Of a stretch of DNA of 33,429 nucleotides, positions 17,195 through 26,997 are shown in pieces. The stretch lies in assembly GCA_022340845.1 (NCBI GenBank), contig JAJDNG010000249.1:1-33429 (forward strand), given 5' to 3'. Below the pieces are notes generated by a model. It ran no database searches, was not told where the DNA came from, and was given only the letters and a program-made list of their open reading frames with translations. The DNA is from Gammaproteobacteria bacterium (lineage in GTDB: Bacteria > Pseudomonadota > Gammaproteobacteria > SZUA-152). The stretch's first letter is position 1. Each line of letters opens with the position of its first letter. The position numbers and the translations under genes were made by a program.

Positions 17195-17440
17195 TTATGA
17201 ACTGCCAGAACCTGACTCATTACTTGCGGGTAGTTTTACATTTCGCGCCGGTACTACGGTCGAAATTGCATGTTTGTAAACCATTTGGCTCACACTGTTT
17301 TTTAATAAGACCACGAACTGGTCGAAGGAATCTATTTGCCCTTGTAATTTAATACCGTTAACAAGATAGATGGCCACCGGTATGCGTTCTTTTCGTAGAG
17401 CATTTAAAAAAGGGTCTTGTAATGATTGCCCTTTTGGCAT
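17195..17440 (-). CDS. hfq: RNA chaperone Hfq
   Basis: Hfq is a hexameric Sm-like protein that pairs small RNAs with mRNAs. The 81-residue protein has Sm1 ([25 protein letters not shown]) and Sm2 with the signature [10 protein letters not shown], nearly identical to E. coli Hfq, and a short Ser/Gly C-terminal tail. The ATG at 17440, eight bases after GAGGAG, is the start; five more upstream codons stay open but lack support. It lies between miaA and hflX in the classic order and has a candidate promoter of its own. Confidence 0.98.
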   Translation of the reverse strand: MPKGQSLQDPFLNALRKERIPVAIYLVNGIKLQGQIDSFDQFVVLLKNSVSQMVYKHAISTVVPARNVKLPASNESGSGSS

Positions 17441-17520
17441 AATTATTCTCCTCAATTTATTGTGTTTTATTTAGGAGGGGTTTCCCACACTTTTGCTACT
17501 GGTTTCAGTTTTGGTTACCC

Positions 17521-17550
17521 TTTATACAGCACCGCACGTTAAAATTTCAA
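17521..17550 (-). promoter_or_regulatory. Candidate hfq promoter
   Basis: On the minus strand, TTGAAA and TATAAA are 18 bases apart, about 80 bases upstream of the hfq ATG and within the 173-bp miaA-hfq gap. This would let hfq be expressed apart from miaA, as in E. coli. Confidence 0.5.
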
Positions 17551-17589
17551 CTGATCTGCCGTAAATAAAACAAACTATAGCACAAGCCC

Positions 17590-17610
17590 AACGCCAAAAA
17601 GCGTTTTTTT
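17590..17610 (+). terminator. Plus-strand intrinsic terminator between hfq and miaA
   Basis: AACGC, a six-base loop and GCGTT are followed directly by a run of seven T in the plus direction. No plus-strand gene ends here, so it faces against the operon. In the minus direction the hairpin is preceded by A's but not followed by T's. Confidence 0.5.
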
Positions 17611-17613
17611 CGG

Positions 17614-18618
17614 TCAAACCGCTAACATGACGCTGGCACCCAACTTTTTCAATACCTCCTTATGTATATTCGCACATAAGGCATCGTACCACGTGCCGTC
17701 AGGCTCTCCCCGCAACCACGTAAGCTGGCGCTTGGCGTATTGCCGTGAAGCGGTTATTGCTTTGCTGCGCATGGTGTCGAAATTCCATTGTCCGTCCAGA
17801 TATTGCCACACTTGACGATATCCAACGGCACGCATGGATGGCATGTTTAACGTTAGATCTCCTCTTCCGTATAGAGTTTCCACTTCCTCGATAAATCCAA
17901 CCGTCAACATGTGATCGAAACGGGTTTCAATACGGGAATATAATTCAGGTCGATTTTGAGGAGAAACGACGATTTTAGCGACACGATAAGGAAAGTTCGC
18001 AGCTTTATTCTGTTTGTTTTGGTTTTTATTGAACAAATTCGTCATCGGCTCGCCAGTGATTTCGTAGACTTCCAGCGCCCTTTGTATACGCTGGGGATCA
18101 TTGGGATGAATGCGTGCGGCGGCAATCGGATCGATTTGTGCCAAACGCTCATGCATGCCCTGCCAGCCGATACGCGCAGCTTGTTGCTCCAGAGTTGCTC
18201 TCACTGCCTCGTCCGCTGACGGTAGCTGTGAAAGTCCTTGCTCCAATGCCCTGAAATATAAAAACGTGCCACCCACTAAAAGTGGGATATTTCCGTTCGC
18301 GCCTATATTCGCCATTTCGCGCAACGCATCTTCGCGAAACCGGGCGGCGGAGTAGGATTCACTGGGATCGCATATGTCGATCAAGCGATGCGGCGCTTTT
18401 TTCAATAATTCGGCATCGGGTTTTGCAGTCCCGATGTCCATGCCTCGATACACCATCGCTGAATCGACACTGATAATTTCGCAAGGCAATTCCTGGCTCA
18501 ATGCTACGGCAAGATCGGTTTTTCCCGAAGCCGTAGGCCCCATTAAAAATATGGCCGGCGGTAGTGGAGCCGTATTGGAATCCGGCGCAGCCAGATCCGG
18601 TTTATCGAGTTCCTGCAT
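17614..18618 (-). CDS. miaA: tRNA dimethylallyltransferase MiaA
   Basis: MiaA transfers a dimethylallyl group to N6 of A37 in tRNAs reading UNN codons. The 334-residue protein has the P-loop [14 protein letters not shown] (about residues 27-40), [48 protein letters not shown], and the tRNA-binding [16 protein letters not shown] and [12 protein letters not shown] segments. The length is typical. It begins two bases after the rimI stop. MutL, its neighbour in E. coli, is not in this window. Confidence 0.96.
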   Translation of the reverse strand: MQELDKPDLAAPDSNTAPLPPAIFLMGPTASGKTDLAVALSQELPCEIISVDSAMVYRGMDIGTAKPDAELLKKAPHRLIDICDPSESYSAARFREDALREMANIGANGNIPLLVGGTFLYFRALEQGLSQLPSADEAVRATLEQQAARIGWQGMHERLAQIDPIAAARIHPNDPQRIQRALEVYEITGEPMTNLFNKNQNKQNKAANFPYRVAKIVVSPQNRPELYSRIETRFDHMLTVGFIEEVETLYGRGDLTLNMPSMRAVGYRQVWQYLDGQWNFDTMRSKAITASRQYAKRQLTWLRGEPDGTWYDALCANIHKEVLKKLGASVMLAV

Positions 18619-18620
18619 TA

Positions 18621-19094
18621 TTAATCATTGAACACATTGAGTGCGAGAACCAAGGCATCTTCGCGGCCGCGATTGGCGGGATAATAGTCTTTGCGGGTAC
18701 CGATTTCGTTAAAACCGTTTTTTAAGTACAAGCCCAGGGCAACTTCATTACTGGGGCGCACTTCCAGATAAATCGTATGCACGTTTTTCTCCCGAGCCAG
18801 TTCGATCATGCTGTGGAGAATGTATTGTCCGATACCCTGTCCTTGTAAAACCTGCTTCACACAGATGTTTAACAAATGCGCCTCACCGGCTCCGGAAGAC
18901 ATGACGGCATACGCCGCGATATCATCATGATGTGTCACCACCTGGCAACTGTAACCCACACGGATACAGTCTTTGAAAATTTGTCTGGACCACGGGAATT
19001 TATAGACGCTGGTTTCAATTTCCATGACTTGCGCCAAATCGCCCGGCTCCATTGGCCGAGTGCAGTATTCAGGTTCTTGTACGACAGCGCTCAT
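18621..19094 (-). CDS. rimI: Ribosomal-protein-alanine N-acetyltransferase RimI-like
   Basis: This is a GNAT-family acetyltransferase; RimI acetylates the N-terminal alanine of S18, whose gene is in this window. The 157-residue protein has the acetyl-CoA binding motif A ([20 protein letters not shown], with QGQGIG), [19 protein letters not shown] (motif B), and a C-terminal [16 protein letters not shown] that fits RimI. Other GNATs share the motifs, so the substrate is inferred from these matches and from the udg-rimI-miaA context. It starts 57 bases after udg. Confidence 0.88.
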   Translation of the reverse strand: MSAVVQEPEYCTRPMEPGDLAQVMEIETSVYKFPWSRQIFKDCIRVGYSCQVVTHHDDIAAYAVMSSGAGEAHLLNICVKQVLQGQGIGQYILHSMIELAREKNVHTIYLEVRPSNEVALGLYLKNGFNEIGTRKDYYPANRGREDALVLALNVFND

Positions 19095-19151
19095 ACTCTA
19101 TAGGGTTGTTTGGAAAATCACCGTAAAAAATTATAGTTGCAATGATTGTTG

Positions 19152-19952
19152 CTACTTTTGTTTTTTAAACACGCTGACTGCGTATTGCAAATCCTGCCAG
19201 GCTTTGCGTTTCTCCCGCGGGGAACGCAACAGATACGCCGGGTGGTAAGTCACTACCAGCGGTGTTTCAGTATCCGCGTAGTGGAACGTTTTTTGCCGAA
19301 GTTTCGCCAAACTGGTATCGGTTTTCAGCAAATTGTGCGCGGCGATACGTCCCACCGCCAGGATAATTTTCGGCTGAATCAATGCCACTTGCCGTTTTAA
19401 ATAGGCTTCACATTGTGCAACCTCATCGGACTTTGGATCGCGGTTATTGGGCGGTCTGCATTTTAAAATATTAGCAATATACACCGATTCCCGTTGTAAA
19501 CCGATGGCGTATAACATGTTGTTCAGCAGTTGCCCGGCCCGGCCGACAAACGGTTCGCCCTGCCGGTCTTCATCCGCGCCCGGCGCCTCACCCACCACCA
19601 TCCACTGCGCCTGGCGGTTACCCACACCAAACACCGTCTGGGTCCGCGATTGATGCAGTTCACATTGCCTGCAGTGTGTCACTGCATCCTGTAGAGGCTC
19701 CCAGTCCATCACTGCCACTGCGTCACTGGATGGACCCTGAGCGCTGGTGGAATTCACTACAGCGGACGGGATTGAAACAGTTTCTACACTGGAATGATGT
19801 GCCTCCGCGGCCGTTCGTTCCTCGGCGGATTGCTCACCGGGCTGTGCTTGCGCTACCGCCGGCGGGTGCGCATCGGACCGTGCATTGCGCAACTCCCACG
19901 GCTGTACACCCATGAGATGTAAATACTGTTTGTGGCTTTCATTTAACGCCAT
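19152..19952 (-). CDS. Family 4 uracil-DNA glycosylase (iron-sulfur)
   Basis: This enzyme removes uracil from DNA and starts base excision repair. The 266-residue protein begins with a helix (residues 1-25), then a low-complexity linker rich in Ala, Ser and Glu (about 26-85). The type 4/5 UDG fold follows: [16 protein letters not shown] (two Fe-S cysteines), [23 protein letters not shown] (motif A), [12 protein letters not shown] and QCEAYL (further cysteines), and [11 protein letters not shown] (motif B). The pattern is clear. The N-terminal extension resembles the arrangement in other proteobacterial DNA polymerase-related UDGs, but its role is unknown. It lies downstream of leuA with a 29-bp gap. 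Confidence 0.9.
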   Translation of the reverse strand: MALNESHKQYLHLMGVQPWELRNARSDAHPPAVAQAQPGEQSAEERTAAEAHHSSVETVSIPSAVVNSTSAQGPSSDAVAVMDWEPLQDAVTHCRQCELHQSRTQTVFGVGNRQAQWMVVGEAPGADEDRQGEPFVGRAGQLLNNMLYAIGLQRESVYIANILKCRPPNNRDPKSDEVAQCEAYLKRQVALIQPKIILAVGRIAAHNLLKTDTSLAKLRQKTFHYADTETPLVVTYHPAYLLRSPREKRKAWQDLQYAVSVFKKQK

Positions 19953-19981
19953 TGATCATAAACCGCTATCATTACTGGCAA

Positions 19982-21520
19982 CTAAACCTGGGGATGTTGC
20001 CGTACCTCCGGCGCCATGATTTTGTTGAGCGCATTAACGTAGGCTTTGGCGGAAGCAATCACAATATCGGTATCCGCTCCCTGGCCGTTGACAATGCGTC
20101 CGGCTTTTTCAAGACGCACGGTCACCTCGCCTTGCGAGTCGGTGCCGGTGGTAATGTTGTTTACTGAGTACAACTGCAACACAGTATTGCTTTGCAGGAT
20201 GGAATTAATCGCTTGAAATGCGGCATCCACCGGACCACCCCCCGGATGGACAGCATGCTTTTCTTCACCATCGACTTTCAAGGTGACCTCAGCATTAGGC
20301 GTTTCGCCGGTTTCCGAACACACTTTAAGTGCCACCAACTTGATGCTTTCGTTTTCCGCATCCAAGTTGGTGGCGGTAGCGAGCGCTTGTAAGTCATCGT
20401 CATAAATTTCGTGTTTTTTATCTGCAAGATCTTTAAAACGCATAAACGTTTCGTTGAGTTCTTCTTCGGAATCAAAGCTGATACCCAATTCTTTCAAGCG
20501 GCTCTTAAACGCATTTCGTCCCGAATGTTTACCCAATACCATGCGATTGGTGGTCCAACCCACATCTTCGGCGCGCATGATTTCATAGGTTTCCCGGCTT
20601 TTTAATACCCCATCCTGATGGATACCGGATTCGTGGGCAAAGGCGTTCACTCCCACGATGGCTTTGTTGGGTTGCACAGCAAATCCGGTGATTCCCGCCA
20701 CCAAACGCGACGCGGGCACGATTTGGGTTTTATCGATGTGTGAGACATTACATGAAAATACATCTTTGCGGGTGTGCACCCCCATCACGATTTCCTCCAG
20801 GGCCGCATTGCCGGCCCGTTCACCCAGACCGTTGATGGTGCATTCCACCTGGCGGGCGCCGTTTATCACGGCAGACAAGGAGTTCGCCACCGCCAGACCA
20901 AGGTCGTTGTGGCAATGCACGGAAAATACCGCTTTGTCGGAGTTAGGAATACGTTCGATTAACTGACCGATCAGATTGCCAAACTGCTGGGGGACGTTGT
21001 ACCCAACCGTATCAGGAATGTTGACCGTGGTCGCACCGGCATCGATGACGGCTTCGAGCACACGGCATAAAAAGTCTAACTCCGATCGCCCGGCATCTTC
21101 GGGTGAAAATTCCACGTTATCGGTGTATTGACGCGCGTGTGTCACGGCGTGAACCGCTTGCGCCAACACGTCTTCTGGCTGCATACGCAGTTTCATTTTC
21201 ATATGGATGGGCGATGTGGCAATAAAGGTGTGAATTCGCCCGGAATTGGCGCCTTTCAATGCCTCGCCAGCTCGATCAATATCTTTGTCCAGCGCGCGCG
21301 CCAATCCACACACGGTGCTGTCTTTCACGGCGTCCGCGACGGCTTTTACCGCATCAAAATCGCCGGGACTGGCTATAGGAAAACCCGCCTCGATGACATC
21401 GACATGCATTTTTTCCAGGGCTTTGGCGATACGGACTTTTTCGTCTTTGGTCATGGAAGCGCCGGGGCTTTGTTCCCCGTCGCGCAATGTGGTGTCAAAA
21501 ATGATTAATTTGTCATTCAT
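19982..21520 (-). CDS. leuA: 2-isopropylmalate synthase
   Basis: LeuA condenses 2-oxoisovalerate with acetyl-CoA in the first committed step of leucine synthesis. The 512-residue protein has the HMGL-like TIM barrel with [15 protein letters not shown] (about residues 9-23), the metal-binding [13 protein letters not shown], a [13 protein letters not shown] segment, and the C-terminal LeuA regulatory domain for leucine feedback ([23 protein letters not shown], then the [17 protein letters not shown] region). The length is usual. It closes the ilvBNC-psd-pssA-leuA cluster, which is sensible because it uses the valine precursor made by ilvBNC. Confidence 0.97.
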   Translation of the reverse strand: MNDKLIIFDTTLRDGEQSPGASMTKDEKVRIAKALEKMHVDVIEAGFPIASPGDFDAVKAVADAVKDSTVCGLARALDKDIDRAGEALKGANSGRIHTFIATSPIHMKMKLRMQPEDVLAQAVHAVTHARQYTDNVEFSPEDAGRSELDFLCRVLEAVIDAGATTVNIPDTVGYNVPQQFGNLIGQLIERIPNSDKAVFSVHCHNDLGLAVANSLSAVINGARQVECTINGLGERAGNAALEEIVMGVHTRKDVFSCNVSHIDKTQIVPASRLVAGITGFAVQPNKAIVGVNAFAHESGIHQDGVLKSRETYEIMRAEDVGWTTNRMVLGKHSGRNAFKSRLKELGISFDSEEELNETFMRFKDLADKKHEIYDDDLQALATATNLDAENESIKLVALKVCSETGETPNAEVTLKVDGEEKHAVHPGGGPVDAAFQAINSILQSNTVLQLYSVNNITTGTDSQGEVTVRLEKAGRIVNGQGADTDIVIASAKAYVNALNKIMAPEVRQHPQV

Positions 21521-21573
21521 GGTTTTACTCCGTGATCACTCAGTGCATTGTACGCCAAATGGTGATTCTCGAC

Positions 21574-21586
21574 ATTGGATTCCAAT
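21574..21586. promoter_or_regulatory. Palindrome upstream of leuA
   Basis: ATTGGATTCCAAT is a perfect 13-bp palindrome about 55 bases upstream of the leuA ATG, in the likely promoter region. It could be an operator; I cannot name the regulator. Confidence 0.3.
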
Positions 21587-21620
21587 AAATGTACAAAATT
21601 CGAGAGGCAATATGAGCCAC

Positions 21621-21684
21621 TGCCCTCAGGGCAATAGTAGCGGGTCGGGCATAGCGAACCCGGCGCCGAATGTGGCATGCGCCG
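21621..21684. repeat. Cluster of three palindromes between pssA and leuA
   Basis: Three consecutive inverted repeats lie here: TGCCC/GGGCA (21621-21633), CGGGT/ACCCG (21641-21662) and CGGCGC/GCGCCG (21661-21684). The middle one contains the loop core GCATAGCGA that is also in the REP-like element at 103-127, and is flanked by GTAG. This looks like a REP/BIME-type element in the pssA-leuA gap. It may act as an mRNA stabiliser, since no T-run follows. Confidence 0.5.
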
Positions 21685-21729
21685 ACACGGGAAATTGCCA
21701 ACCTTTTCTCCAGTCGCGTGGTCACTCCC

Positions 21730-22575
21730 TCACTGACGGCTTTTGCTATCACCGTCTTCGTTATCATCAATGGAATTGCCTTCCTCAAGATTGTCCTGTT
21801 CATCTGCGTCGGCAATACTGGTATCGCTGGTATACTGTTGGCGCTGGGCTTTGCGTTTTCGCAAGGTGATCAACGTCAGTACCGGCCCGCTGATGGCATA
21901 AATGAAAAACAAGCCGAACAACACTTGCGGGGGATCTATGGAAATAAAAACGAACACAAACACCACTATTAACAAGGTAACGAATCGCACCCGGCCTTTT
22001 AAATTGACATCCTTAAAACTCCGGTAGCGCACGTTGCTGACCATCAAGACCCCCGTCAATAACGTCAATAAAAACGCGGGAATTCGCCAATCAACCCCTT
22101 GCTGCCCGTAATCCACGCCTATCCAAACCGCCCCCACGACCACCGCTGCCGCGGCCGGGCTGGCTAATCCTTGAAAATAGCGCTTATCGGCAATGCCCAC
22201 TTGGGTATTGAATCGCGCCAATCTTAACGCCGCCGCCGCGGCATAAATAAATGCCGCCAGCCACCCCAATTTCCCCATGCTGTTCAACGCCCAGGCATAC
22301 ATTACTAAGGAAGGGGCCAGACCAAAAGAAATCATATCCGCCAAGCTGTCGTATTGCGCGCCGAATTCGGTTTGGGTGTTGGTGAGCCGCGCCACCCTTC
22401 CATCCAGGCCGTCCAAAATCATGGCAATAAACACGGCCACCGCCGCGGCTTCGAAACGTCCGCCCATAGCAGCCACAATGGCGAAAAAGCCTGCAAACAA
22501 ACAGCCCGTAGTGAATAAGTTGGGAAGCAGATAGATCCCCCTTGGGCGTTTTTTTTCGATATCTTCAGTTGTCAT
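21730..22575 (-). CDS. pssA: CDP-diacylglycerol--serine O-phosphatidyltransferase
   Basis: PssA makes phosphatidylserine from CDP-diacylglycerol and serine in the inner membrane. The 281-residue protein has the CDP-alcohol phosphotransferase signature DG..GR.AR........G...D...D, read here from DGLDGRVAR to YDSLAD (about residues 55-80), and about eight transmembrane segments. A hydrophilic acidic C-terminal tail (about 245-281) is low complexity. It is the Bacillus-type membrane PssA, not the E. coli ribosome-associated type. The start ATG at 22575 has no Shine-Dalgarno; a short direct repeat lies just upstream. It should supply phosphatidylserine to a decarboxylase, but the adjacent Psd-like gene appears inactive. 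Confidence 0.94.
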   Translation of the reverse strand: MTTEDIEKKRPRGIYLLPNLFTTGCLFAGFFAIVAAMGGRFEAAAVAVFIAMILDGLDGRVARLTNTQTEFGAQYDSLADMISFGLAPSLVMYAWALNSMGKLGWLAAFIYAAAAALRLARFNTQVGIADKRYFQGLASPAAAAVVVGAVWIGVDYGQQGVDWRIPAFLLTLLTGVLMVSNVRYRSFKDVNLKGRVRFVTLLIVVFVFVFISIDPPQVLFGLFFIYAISGPVLTLITLRKRKAQRQQYTSDTSIADADEQDNLEEGNSIDDNEDGDSKSRQ

Positions 22576-22582
22576 AATTAAG

Positions 22583-22604
22583 TGTCAGAGTCAGATGTCA
22601 GAGT
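22583..22604. repeat. Short direct repeat in the pssA leader
   Basis: TGTCAGAGT occurs at 22583-22591 and 22596-22604 (period 13), eight bases from the pssA start codon, in the space where a ribosome binding site would normally be. Confidence 0.65.
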
Positions 22605-22777
22605 TAGCAGCAAGTTGTTATGGGTAGCCCGGCAATACAGCACTTATTATTCGCAACACGCCGCATTTTTTGGGGCGACCAAATAACGCGCTACATTTTT
22701 CTTTGGTAACAACATTTCACACAAAGGCGCTGAGCGAATAATTTAAATAGCCGCAAAGTGCTTCGCACATTTACCTT

Positions 22778-22807
22778 TAATGTACTATTTACCCGTAATG
22801 TACTATT
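22778..22807. repeat. 12-bp direct repeat downstream of the psd-like gene
   Basis: TAATGTACTATT occurs at 22778-22789 and 22796-22807 (period 18), ending five bases from the stop codon of the psd-like gene. Confidence 0.8.
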
Positions 22808-22811
22808 AACT

Positions 22812-23549
22812 TTAATGGACTAAGGTCGCGAGGGTATCGGCACCGCCGCGCACATGGTCGCCGACTTTGACATCCAGCCGGGACGACACCGGTATACTCA
22901 CATGCACCACCGCCTGAAACGGTATGATGCCGCAACGTTGTCCTTGACCAATACGGTCACCACTGTGAGCGTAACAGCGGGGCTTCAATAGGCCGGTGGC
23001 TGATTTAACCGCCATCACTAGGTTATCTTGCTCATCACTTTGTATCCATTGCGCAAACCGACACACACTGGAGGCTTCGGCCATCACCGCCGATTGCCCG
23101 GTCGCTATATCGCAGTATTTTTTTGTATCCAGTGGAATATCGACGGCCACACCGTCCGCCACCTGAGGAATTTCCCTCACCGCGACTTTTGTGTCCGCTG
23201 CGCCAAACCACTGTTTCATAATTTTGCCTTCCATAGGACTACGAGTGGTCATGACGTTAAAATAGCCTTTGCGTAACTGGATCTGCACGACCGGCATTTG
23301 GGTATAAGGATCTTCGGTGGTCTCAACACGAGTAACCGTACCATCCACGGGACTGACTATGGCCAGAGGCTTAGGAGGAACTTTCCGCTTGGGATCGCGA
23401 AACAAATACGCCAACGCCAGCGCAGCCATCCAAAATGGCACTGCCATAAAAAAATCAACTGAAACCAGCATAATCAGCCCCAGCAACGCCGTTATGGCGA
23501 TGGGCCGCCAGCCTTCACGGGCAATTAAGTGTGAGTGGTATGTAATCAT
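22812..23549 (-). CDS. Phosphatidylserine decarboxylase-like protein lacking catalytic residues
   Basis: By fold and position this is the short Psd/archaetidylserine-decarboxylase family: a 245-residue protein with an N-terminal membrane segment (about 15-50), YLFRDPKRKVPPKP, and SPVDGTV with its aspartate kept. In the family, a conserved VH.NRSP motif and a Gly-Ser in an RFGSRVDV-type motif follow, the serine becoming the pyruvoyl cofactor after self-cleavage. Here they read NVMTTRSP (His to Met) and IPFQAVVHV (Gly-Ser to Gln-Ala). The alignment to the C-terminal KVGD is gap-free, so the loss is not an alignment artefact. Decarboxylase activity is therefore unlikely. The frame is intact. I chose the ATG at 23549 (weak AAAGGG upstream); one at 23579 is also open. 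It is preceded by a terminator after ilvC. Confidence 0.85.
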   Translation of the reverse strand: MITYHSHLIAREGWRPIAITALLGLIMLVSVDFFMAVPFWMAALALAYLFRDPKRKVPPKPLAIVSPVDGTVTRVETTEDPYTQMPVVQIQLRKGYFNVMTTRSPMEGKIMKQWFGAADTKVAVREIPQVADGVAVDIPLDTKKYCDIATGQSAVMAEASSVCRFAQWIQSDEQDNLVMAVKSATGLLKPRCYAHSGDRIGQGQRCGIIPFQAVVHVSIPVSSRLDVKVGDHVRGGADTLATLVH

Positions 23550-23577
23550 AGACCCTTTGACCCATAGACCATTTGAC
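23548..23577. repeat. 14-bp duplication at the psd-like start site
   Basis: ATAGACC(C/A)TTTGAC occurs at 23548-23561 and 23564-23577 (period 16, one mismatch). On the minus strand each copy carries a purine-rich AAAGGG or AAATGG followed by TCTAT with a G after it, so the ribosome binding site and ATG of the gene are both repeated upstream, out of frame. Confidence 0.8.
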
Positions 23578-23605
23578 ATTGTGTCGAAGTGAGTCAGAAG
23601 CTTAA

Positions 23606-23632
23606 CGAAAAGATCGGGGCCTTGTCGGCCCC
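23606..23632 (-). terminator. Terminator after ilvC
   Basis: The perfect 7-bp stem CGGGGCC/GGCCCCG (23614-23632) with a five-base loop is followed in the minus direction by ATCTTTTCG. It lies about 65 bases past the ilvC stop and separates the ilvBNC unit from the psd-like gene and pssA. Confidence 0.7.
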
Positions 23633-23672
23633 GGATTTCACATTCAGAAATGAATGATGTTTGACAACTTAT

Positions 23673-24781
<1,109 letters not shown>

Positions 24782-25270
24782 TCAGGTATGCAACGCTTTT
24801 TCACCGCGCAATATACCGGCAACGCCCGAACGGACTGTCTCCAATATAGGCGCGGTCAGCGCTTTGATGAAGGCGTCCAGCTTGGCGCCGTTACCCGTGA
24901 GTTCAATGGTGTAGGTGGAATCCGTGACATCAATGATCCGGCCGCGGAAAATATCCGCCAACCGTCTCACCTCTTCGCGGTCCTTGCCGTTGGTTCGCAC
25001 CTTGATCATCATCATTTCACGCTCGATGTGTTCCCCTTCGGTCAAATCCACCAGTTTTACCACGTCCACCAGTTTGTTGAGTTGTTTTTTGATTTGCTCA
25101 ATCACTTCTTCAGAGCCGCTGGTCACCAGGGTAATGCGCGACAATGTCGCATCCTCGGTGGGCGCTACCGTCAGGGATTCAATGTTATAACCGCGCGCTG
25201 TAAACAATCCCGCCACCCGGGACAGCGCACCGGATTCGTTTTCCAGTAATATGGAGATGATGTGTCGCAT
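24782..25270 (-). CDS. ilvN: Acetolactate synthase small (regulatory) subunit
   Basis: This subunit activates the IlvB catalytic subunit and confers valine feedback. The 162-residue protein, the length of the IlvH type, has an N-terminal ACT domain starting MRHIISILLENESGALSRVAGLF with GYNIESLTV (about residues 29-37), then a C-terminal domain ending near the Leu-rich GILRGEKAL. It starts two bases after the ilvB stop, so it is translated with it. The symbol ilvN or ilvH is a matter of convention; I use ilvN by operon position. Confidence 0.95.
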   Translation of the reverse strand: MRHIISILLENESGALSRVAGLFTARGYNIESLTVAPTEDATLSRITLVTSGSEEVIEQIKKQLNKLVDVVKLVDLTEGEHIEREMMMIKVRTNGKDREEVRRLADIFRGRIIDVTDSTYTIELTGNGAKLDAFIKALTAPILETVRSGVAGILRGEKALHT

Positions 25271-25272
25271 GA

Positions 25273-26997
25273 TCAGGCCAGTCCTCTGCTTGCAGATGAT
25301 AAGTACATTTCGTGATGGCCTTGACCGGTCATAATCATGGGATAAACGTTTTCCGATTGGTCGGTAATAAAATTCAGGAATACCAAGCGGTTTTTGTATT
25401 TGTCGAAAGCTTCTTTCAACGCATCCTCAACATCCGAGGGTTTGTCGATTTGAATGCCGATGTGACCATAACTCTCGGCCAGCTTGACGAAATCCGGCAA
25501 CGCTTCCATGTAAGAATGCGAGTAGCGGCTTTCATAGATGAATTCCTGCCATTGCCGAACCATGCCCATATAACGGTTGTTCAGGGTAACGATTTTGATC
25601 GGCAACTCGTATTGCATGCAGGTCGACAATTCCTGGATACACATTTGAATACTGGCTTCACCGGTAACGCAGGCTACTTTTTCATTCGGAAACGCCAGTT
25701 GCACACCCATAGCCGCCGGTAATCCAAACCCCATGGTGCCCAATCCTCCGGAATTAATCCAGCGTCGGGTTTTATTGAACTTATAAAACTGGGCGGCGAA
25801 CATTTGGTGTTGGCCTACATCGGAAGTGACAAACGCGTCGCCGCCGGTCACTTCGTAGAGTTTTTCGATGACCAACTGAGGTTTGATCAAACTGCTGTTG
25901 CGATCGTATTGCAAACAATCTTCCGCTTTCCATTTGCCGATCTGATCCCACCACTTGGCCAACGCTTTTTGGTCCGGTTTTTCCTTGCGGGATTTCAGTT
26001 CCTCATTGAACCCACTCAATACGGTTTTTACGTCACCGACAATGGGAACATCAACGCGGATATTTTTAGATATAGAAGAAGGGTCTATATCAATATGAAT
26101 GATTTGCGCATGGGGACAAAATTTTTCGGTGTCGCCTGTGACCCGGTCATCAAACCGGGCGCCGATGGCAATCAGGACGTCGCACTCGTGCATGGCCATA
26201 TTGGCTTCATACGTCCCGTGCATACCCAGCATGCCCAAAAATTGCTTATCCGATCCGGGGTAAGACCCCAACCCCATTAAGGTATTGGTAATGGGATACC
26301 CCAGATGCTGAGTGAATTCAATCAGCTCTTGTTCCGCGTGGCTTAATATGACTCCGCCGCCGGTGTATATCATGGGCCGTTTGGCGGATAAAATCAGATC
26401 CACCGCCCGTTTGGCCTGTTTCGGATGGCCTTTAACAGTGGGATTGTACGACCGCATAAACACTTGATCAGGGTATTGATAATCGATTTTGATGTTGGGT
26501 GCGGTAACGTCTTTGGGAATATCCACTACCACCGGACCGGGACGGCCTGTAGTGGCGATATAAAAGGCTTTTTTCAAGGTTTCCGCCATGTCTTCCAGGC
26601 GTTTGACCAGAAAGTTATGCTTCACACAGGGCCGAGTGATACCCACCGAGTCCACTTCCTGGAAGGCGTCACTGCCGATATATTGGGTGGCCACCTGGCC
26701 GGTAATAATCACCATGGGAATGGAATCCATATACGCCGTGGCAATTCCGGTCACCGCGTTGGTCGCTCCCGGACCGGAGGTCACTAATACGACACCCGGT
26801 TTACCAGTAGCTCGGGCGTATCCATCGGCGGCGTGGGTCGCCCCTTGCTCATGGCGCACCAGAATGTGTTTGATCTTGTTTTGTTTGTACAATTCATCGT
26901 AGATGTGTAACACCGCTCCACCGGGGTAACCGAACAAATATTCTACCCCTTCATCTTGGAGGAATTGGATAATAATTTCCGAACCGCTGAGTTTCAC
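25273..26997 (-). CDS. ilvB: Acetolactate synthase large (catalytic) subunit
   Basis: This ThDP- and FAD-dependent enzyme joins two pyruvates, or pyruvate and 2-oxobutyrate. The 574-residue protein has the N-terminal PYR domain (GYPGGAVLHIYDEL, RHEQGATHAADGYARATG, with the catalytic Glu), a central FAD domain, and the C-terminal PP domain with the ThDP motif (TGEASIQMCIQEL to LNNRYMGM). The usual GDG reads GEA here, a variant I believe is common in relatives. It starts at a GTG (26997) after an AG-rich stretch (AGAGAGAAAA). It opens the ilvBNC operon, with a likely promoter at 27239-27267 and a leader of about 235 bases. Confidence 0.96.
   Translation of the reverse strand: MKLSGSEIIIQFLQDEGVEYLFGYPGGAVLHIYDELYKQNKIKHILVRHEQGATHAADGYARATGKPGVVLVTSGPGATNAVTGIATAYMDSIPMVIITGQVATQYIGSDAFQEVDSVGITRPCVKHNFLVKRLEDMAETLKKAFYIATTGRPGPVVVDIPKDVTAPNIKIDYQYPDQVFMRSYNPTVKGHPKQAKRAVDLILSAKRPMIYTGGGVILSHAEQELIEFTQHLGYPITNTLMGLGSYPGSDKQFLGMLGMHGTYEANMAMHECDVLIAIGARFDDRVTGDTEKFCPHAQIIHIDIDPSSISKNIRVDVPIVGDVKTVLSGFNEELKSRKEKPDQKALAKWWDQIGKWKAEDCLQYDRNSSLIKPQLVIEKLYEVTGGDAFVTSDVGQHQMFAAQFYKFNKTRRWINSGGLGTMGFGLPAAMGVQLAFPNEKVACVTGEASIQMCIQELSTCMQYELPIKIVTLNNRYMGMVRQWQEFIYESRYSHSYMEALPDFVKLAESYGHIGIQIDKPSDVEDALKEAFDKYKNRLVFLNFITDQSENVYPMIMTGQGHHEMYLSSASRGLA

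Noticed and set aside
21540-21815. Minus-strand 91-codon frame between leuA and pssA
   Set aside because: It overlaps the pssA 3' end out of frame and spans the palindrome cluster; no ribosome binding site or family resemblance.
25630-25690. GEA in place of GDG in the ThDP motif of IlvB
   Set aside because: The surrounding motif is otherwise intact, and I believe this variant is common in proteobacterial acetolactate synthases, so it is not a sign of inactivity.
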